Below are positions 60,151-64,000 of a stretch of 64,000 bases of DNA, in pieces. The DNA is taken from assembly GCA_017525015.1 (NCBI GenBank), contig JAFXUK010000004.1:124001-188000 (forward strand), in the 5' to 3' direction. How positions within the stretch are numbered: the first letter of the stretch is position 1; the number at the start of each line of letters is the position of its first letter. A model generated the notes under the pieces. It was not told the DNA's origin. It saw nothing but the letters and a program-made list of their open reading frames with translations, and did not search any database. This DNA is from Bacilli bacterium. Its GTDB lineage: Bacteria > Bacillota > Bacilli > RF39 > UBA660. The position numbers were made by a program, and so were the translations under genes.

Positions 60151-60821
60151 TATTTACTTCTAACTTGTTCAGGTTCAGTATATCCTATTTGTTCTAAAGT
60201 AGGAACATAAATAGTTAAAGCTACATATAAGTCAAGATTATCGATTTTAGTATCTAAACTATAATCACCACTTAATCCAACTTCTTTTAAATATAATTTT
60301 AAGAAATCAGGATCTATATCAGCATTTGTTTTCCAATTATTATGATAAATATCATCTAATAATTGACCAATAGTCCATGCATCTTTAATTACATCATAAT
60401 CATCGTCTCTATAGATATTATACTTTTGAACATATCTAGCAAACTTACCTGATTTTTTATATTCAGCTAATTTTCTATCCATTTCTTCAATAGTATCTGG
60501 GAAGAAAATAATATCACCAGGTTGTAAAACTCTTGGGAAACCATTCATAAATGCAACTACAGGCCAATATTTAGTTGAAATTTCAACACCAAAATGTCTA
60601 CAAATTTTTTCACTAATTTTAGATGTATAATCACCTTGTTTAACGATATAAACTGTATAATCCTTTTCTGTTAATTCATTTGTAATTGTAACAAATGTTC
60701 CTTGTTTGTATTGAGTATTACTTGCTGCATAAGCAGTAGTAGCATTACCAAATATCATACTTGCTGCCATTGTTGCAACAAGTGCACCAGTAGCAATTCT
60801 TTTTTTTATGCTATTTTCCAT
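60150..60821 (-). CDS. Secreted LysM-like protein
   Basis: The 223-residue protein has a signal peptide ending in AYA-A (about residue 33). A LysM-like domain (about 56-110) follows: YTVYIVKQGDYTSKISEKICRHF...LQPGDIIFFP. The C-terminal part is helical and acidic. LysM domains bind peptidoglycan, so this is probably a cell-wall protein. The ribosome site AAAGGAG is rather distant (13 bases). No enzymatic domain was recognised. Confidence 0.82.
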   Translation of the reverse strand: MENSIKKRIATGALVATMAASMIFGNATTAYAASNTQYKQGTFVTITNELTEKDYTVYIVKQGDYTSKISEKICRHFGVEISTKYWPVVAFMNGFPRVLQPGDIIFFPDTIEEMDRKLAEYKKSGKFARYVQKYNIYRDDDYDVIKDAWTIGQLLDDIYHNNWKTNADIDPDFLKLYLKEVGLSGDYSLDTKIDNLDLYVALTIYVPTLEQIGYTEPEQVRSK

Positions 60822-60894
60822 AAAAATAACTTTTTCTCCTTTTCATGAAAACATATCTTACTACTTTTATATACAAAGTCAAATTTTTCCGTAT

Positions 60895-60927
60895 AAAAAA
60901 AGAATAATCTTTTGATTATTCCTTTTT
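60895..60927 (-). terminator. Intrinsic terminator
   Basis: AAGGAATAATC/GATTATTCTT hairpin with T-run after the gene at 60926. Confidence 0.8.
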
Positions 60928-61504
60928 ATTTACCGCCAAACTTTTGACCTTGTTCTTTTTTCTTTAAATTAGCTACTAAACTAATATCAAATATTTCACC
61001 AGCTTGAATAGCTTTTTTAAATTCTTCAAAAGATTTAGGACCAGTAAATTCAACCCCTGTTCCAGAAAGCGCTCTAACTAGTTTGTCATAGTGAATATAG
61101 CCTTGAGTAGTATAATGATATTCACCATAATCACGTTCATTAGTTTTTTGTCCATCTAAATAACTATCGAATTTACCTTCATAGTAACGAACAATACCAT
61201 TAACTGGTTTAGCATTTCCTTTTACCTTATTATTCTCATCTAAGTCTTCAGCTCTATAAATTAATCCAAGATCTAAAGCCATTTTCATAGTATCAAAAGA
61301 ACAATCTCTTGCATATGATCCAGTAGCTCCACAGAAATCTCTCATAATCATTTCTAATTCAACTCTGTCATAGATGTTATCCATCTTTTGCGCAAATTGA
61401 TTAGTTTCAGTACGAACATCACCAGTATTAAAAATAATAACTTGACCTATTTCGTAATCTTTTTTAGCTTTCATGACTCTGTCTAAAAGTGAATCCCCCA
61501 ACAA
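60926..61504 (-). CDS. Unknown protein with TTG start
   Basis: The 192-residue protein has no membrane segment. It contains Cys in FCGATGSYARDCSFDTM and a basic Gly-rich tail (KKKEQGQKFGGK). The start is TTG at 61502-61504 with AAGGAGG five bases upstream, a strong site that decides the start. It is divergent from a LysR-type regulator. No family recognised; it may be a target of that regulator. Confidence 0.68.
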   Translation of the reverse strand: MLGDSLLDRVMKAKKDYEIGQVIIFNTGDVRTETNQFAQKMDNIYDRVELEMIMRDFCGATGSYARDCSFDTMKMALDLGLIYRAEDLDENNKVKGNAKPVNGIVRYYEGKFDSYLDGQKTNERDYGEYHYTTQGYIHYDKLVRALSGTGVEFTGPKSFEEFKKAIQAGEIFDISLVANLKKKEQGQKFGGK

Positions 61505-61632
61505 GTTAACCTCCTTTTCCTCTATTTGTCTGAATGGGCCCCCTCAAACGATTTGTATACTAACACAGGATGTGCTATAATTAAAATACATATTTGTTAT
61601 GCGATGTATAACTATTAGTTATGGGGGTAACT

Positions 61633-62508
61633 ATGAAAACAAATCTTGAATTATATAAAACATTCTATTTCGTTGCTAAGAACAATAGCATTACTCAAGC
61701 TTCTAACGAATTAATGGTTTCCCAACCAGCTGTTAGTAAAGCTATTAAGACACTAGAAAGTGACTTAAACACATCTTTATTCAATCGTAATAAAGATGGT
61801 GTTTCCCTTACTAACGCTGGTGAATTACTATATGCTAAGATTAATAAAGCTATGGAACTAATTATCTCTGCTGAAGAGGACTTAGATGGCTTAAATAACT
61901 TAGAACAAGGAACTATAAACATTGGTGCTGGTAATACCATTATGCAAAGATTCTTAATGCCATACATTAAAGAATTCCATAATAAGTATCCCAAGATAAA
62001 TGTTATTGTTCACACCGTTGTTACAGATGAATTAATTAAAAGAGCCCAAGTAGGTTTAGTAGATATCGTATTTACTCACCTACCAAATGATATACCTAAG
62101 AACTTTGAAATACATAAAGTAAAAGAATTACATGATATCTTAGTTGTTAATAAAGATAGTATTTATAAAGATAAACTAATAACTAAAAAAGATCTTAAAA
62201 AAATACCATTAATTCTTTTACCATTTAAAGCTAGTAACAGAAAGAACTTTAATAAGTTCCTAGCTTCTAATAATCTTGTTATTAATCCATTAATGGAAAT
62301 TGGTAATGACCTTATTATTGAAGATAGCGCTTTAGGTGGATTAGGTGTTGGTTTAGTAGTTCGTGAATATGTTGAATCTAAGTTAAAGAATCAAGAATTA
62401 TTTGAATTAAAAACTAACTTCAATATTGAACCAAAATACTTAGTTTATTGTATTGATCCTAATAGAAAAAATAACATTTTAATTCAAAAATTCTTAGAAT
62501 TACTATAG
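61633..62508 (+). CDS. LysR-family transcriptional regulator
   Basis: The 291-residue protein has an N-terminal winged helix (NSITQASNELMVSQPAVSKAIKTLE) and a C-terminal ligand-binding domain with the usual GTINIGAGNT and VDIVFTHLP blocks. GGGGGTAACT sets the start at 61633. The 128-bp divergent region contains a TATAATTAAA and an imperfect dyad ATGCGATGTATAACTAT, typical of self-regulation. The target may be the gene at 60926. The ligand is unknown. Confidence 0.92.
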   Translation: MKTNLELYKTFYFVAKNNSITQASNELMVSQPAVSKAIKTLESDLNTSLFNRNKDGVSLTNAGELLYAKINKAMELIISAEEDLDGLNNLEQGTINIGAGNTIMQRFLMPYIKEFHNKYPKINVIVHTVVTDELIKRAQVGLVDIVFTHLPNDIPKNFEIHKVKELHDILVVNKDSIYKDKLITKKDLKKIPLILLPFKASNRKNFNKFLASNNLVINPLMEIGNDLIIEDSALGGLGVGLVVREYVESKLKNQELFELKTNFNIEPKYLVYCIDPNRKNNILIQKFLELL

Positions 62509-62517
62509 GGCCTGAAT

Positions 62518-62546
62518 TTGAGAAAAAGCCCATTTTATGGTATAAT
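62518..62546 (+). promoter_or_regulatory. Promoter of the 133-residue gene
   Basis: TTGAGA (62518-62523), 17-bp spacer and TATAAT (62541-62546). The segment to about 62555 is nearly the same as the promoter of Mn-riboswitch A, but the aptamer is absent. Confidence 0.88.
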
Positions 62547-62581
62547 TAAGGTACGTAATGAAGTGATAAGGGGGAATAAAA

Positions 62582-62983
62582 ATGGCAAGTATATATGATG
62601 AATTAGATGATGAAGAATTATATATATTAGATGAAGATAGATATAATCAAAAAATGGAAGAACAAAAAAAAGAAAGAGTTGAAAGATTAACAAAAGAAGC
62701 AGAACCTTTCTTATTAGATGATAAAAAAAGCTCATGGGCTATCGAAATGCTATGGGAAAACAGAGTTCAACCAAGTAAAAAACTTTTTCATTTATTAGGA
62801 GCTTTAAGAATGATTGAATTATATAATGAAGGAGTAACTCCTGAAGATATTCAATCACGTTATATTTCAATGGGTATAGAAGAATACTTAACAATGATTG
62901 CTTACTTACCACGTTACTTTAAACAAGGTCAAGAATTATTAGATCAATTAAAAAGAATTAAAGCACCTGTAAGAGGTAAATAA
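62582..62983 (+). CDS. Unknown acidic helical protein
   Basis: The 133-residue soluble protein has an acidic N terminus (YDELDDEELYILDEDRY), a charged helix and a helical C-terminal domain. GGGGGAATAAAA precedes the ATG. The upstream region combines a promoter like that of Mn-riboswitch A with a ribosome-site segment like that of leader C. No family recognised. Confidence 0.72.
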   Translation: MASIYDELDDEELYILDEDRYNQKMEEQKKERVERLTKEAEPFLLDDKKSSWAIEMLWENRVQPSKKLFHLLGALRMIELYNEGVTPEDIQSRYISMGIEEYLTMIAYLPRYFKQGQELLDQLKRIKAPVRGK

Positions 62984-63010
62984 AGAGACACTATTTAGTG
63001 TCTCTTTTTA
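62983..63010. terminator. Bidirectional terminator
   Basis: AGAGACACTA/TAGTGTCTCT hairpin between convergent genes. Confidence 0.85.
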
Positions 63011-64000
63011 ATTTCTTAGTAAAACTTGTTTCTCCTGAGTTTTCTTTAACTTTACTCTTTCTATCCGTAATATGATTAACTGCACAATATCTTTCTTTAA
63101 AGTCATCTTCTCTATTTAATAAATCTCTCATATCCTTAATAAATACTTGATATGTTTGATCTTCATAAAACATATTCTCTGGATTAGTTTCATCATACTT
63201 CTTTCTTAATCTATTAATTGTATAATCTAAATATTCTTTAATAGTAGTTTCTGGTTGTTTTTCTTTAGCTACAAAGAAACTTCTAATAAATACTATATCT
63301 ATAGAAGTATTTCTATCAGCTGAAGATATTAACTTACCATAAGTAGATCTTGGTTCATCTTCTTTAGATGAACGATGATCTTCTATTGCTTCTTTAATAG
63401 TTTCTCTTTCTTCATCAGTAAAGAATTGTTTAAAATTAGGATCATTGATAAATGCTTCAGCTGCTAATAGATGATGTCTATCACTATCTATGTATTTACC
63501 TCTATCATGACAAGCTGCTATTGCATAAATCATATCTGGTTTTAAACCTAATTTAAAAGTATCATTTAAAGCAAAACTTCTTCTAATAACTTCTAAGATA
63601 TGATAAATATTATGACCACCATCATTTAATTCATAATCAGGGAATACATGATCTTTAATATATTTCTTCAAAGCTGGATTAACCATCTTTGTATAATACC
63701 TTAGTTCATCAATATCAGCTGCTTGTAATATTTCTTTTCTTACTACATCAAAAGGTCTAGGATCTTCTAACACTTGATATGTTTTATATAAAATTTCATC
63801 TAAAGATAAATCTCTATTATGTCTTCTTATTTCATCAAATGTATATTTCATTTTATTATCTAATCTATTAACTTTAATATATCTCTTTTTAAACTTTTCT
63901 TTATCAGCAGCTAATTTAGGAGCATCTTCTAAAAACTTTTTATAATCTAAATCTTCAAAATAAGTTTTAGTAACTGCATAACCTTTTTTACCAAATTTAT
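62991..64000 (-). CDS. HD-domain hydrolase, N terminus beyond right edge
   Basis: The frame is open from the right edge of the window to the stop at 62991. An internal ATG at 63849-63851 would give 286 residues, but it has no ribosome site and the codons before it (KRYIKVNRLDNK then MKYTFDEI) continue as normal protein. It is therefore annotated as partial. HD-type motifs: GGHNIYHI, ACHDRGK, DRHH, EDHRSS and SADR in order. Such enzymes hydrolyse nucleotides or phosphoesters with metal ions; substrate unknown. Confidence 0.82.
   Translation of the reverse strand, partial: KFGKKGYAVTKTYFEDLDYKKFLEDAPKLAADKEKFKKRYIKVNRLDNKMKYTFDEIRRHNRDLSLDEILYKTYQVLEDPRPFDVVRKEILQAADIDELRYYTKMVNPALKKYIKDHVFPDYELNDGGHNIYHILEVIRRSFALNDTFKLGLKPDMIYAIAACHDRGKYIDSDRHHLLAAEAFINDPNFKQFFTDEERETIKEAIEDHRSSKEDEPRSTYGKLISSADRNTSIDIVFIRSFFVAKEKQPETTIKEYLDYTINRLRKKYDETNPENMFYEDQTYQVFIKDMRDLLNREDDFKERYCAVNHITDRKSKVKENSGETSFTKKLKRDTK

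Overview
The window is strongly AT-rich and has Firmicutes-style signals throughout: ribosome sites of the AGGTGAT or AAAGGAGG type, extended -10 promoters of the TGGTATAAT type, and compact hairpin-plus-T terminators after almost every short transcript. TGA is used as a stop (for example at 9114-9116) and Trp is encoded by TGG, so this is not a code-4 mycoplasma. The gene content (sortase, SipW-type signal peptidase, SAM-I and manganese riboswitches, class I aldolase, PPi-type phosphofructokinase, many small unknown proteins) suggests an uncultured low-GC, host-associated member of the Bacilli/Erysipelotrichia/RF39 kind. That placement is inference. No rRNA or tRNA gene was recognised.

Layout. 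1-3.1 kb: a radical SAM/SPASM enzyme with small helical proteins. 3.2-8.5 kb: a cell-surface locus read leftwards (class B sortase, a membrane-anchored surface protein, a TasA/CalY-like protein, a SipW-type signal peptidase, and a large secreted LamG/InlB-repeat protein). 8.5-11.4 kb: a zinc-ribbon protein and a three-gene set with LXG/WXG-like helical proteins and a large hydrolase-like protein. 11.5-19.9 kb: Nudix hydrolase, an RsgI-like protein with a Cys-rich ectodomain, a CoA-transferase/flavoprotein operon and an acyltransferase. 19.9-26.1 kb: three leaders matching the yybP-ykoY manganese riboswitch, each in front of a protein that is not a recognisable transporter, around a glycolytic operon (phosphofructokinase, aldolase, macrodomain). 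26-32.6 kb: a second radical SAM protein, a WXG-like/glucosaminidase protein, a LOG-family protein, a large repeat-containing surface protein, a NERD protein, and a SAM-I riboswitch in front of an unknown 83-residue protein that has a truncated copy nearby.

32.7-55.5 kb is an integrated element bounded by a 24-bp direct repeat, with a tyrosine integrase inside the right end. It carries no recognisable relaxase or conjugation genes. The cargo looks like a defence island: a type I restriction-modification system (hsdM, hsdS, recombinase, second hsdS, and an hsdR with an in-frame stop at codon 24), a GmrSD-like DUF262/DUF1524 protein, a DUF4238/SEC-C protein and a HEPN-like protein. A similar cassette lies near each end: a divergent ~530-residue HTH-like protein, a DUF4417 protein, a toxin-like small protein and a possible partner. 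The left cassette also carries the RNA phosphotransferase KptA. Both ~530-residue genes are preceded by direct repeats phased at exactly 10 bp, with a different sequence in each cassette. Between the restriction genes and a replication-type module (winged-helix protein, OB-fold SSB-like protein, DUF3173-like protein) lies 1.17 kb without a normal gene. It contains six arrays of 12-bp tandem repeats, each array with its own sequence, separated by copies of a conserved TATnTTTGATAAAGTAGAT-like box, then a double-terminator leader with a five-codon ORF.

55.6-64 kb returns to ordinary genes of the host type: small unknown proteins, an unsecreted leucine-rich-repeat protein, a frameshifted patatin-like lipase, a LysM-like secreted protein, a LysR regulator and an HD-domain protein that runs off the right edge. 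The strongest candidates for an undescribed system are the paired cassettes with their 10-bp phased repeats and the six-array/box region.
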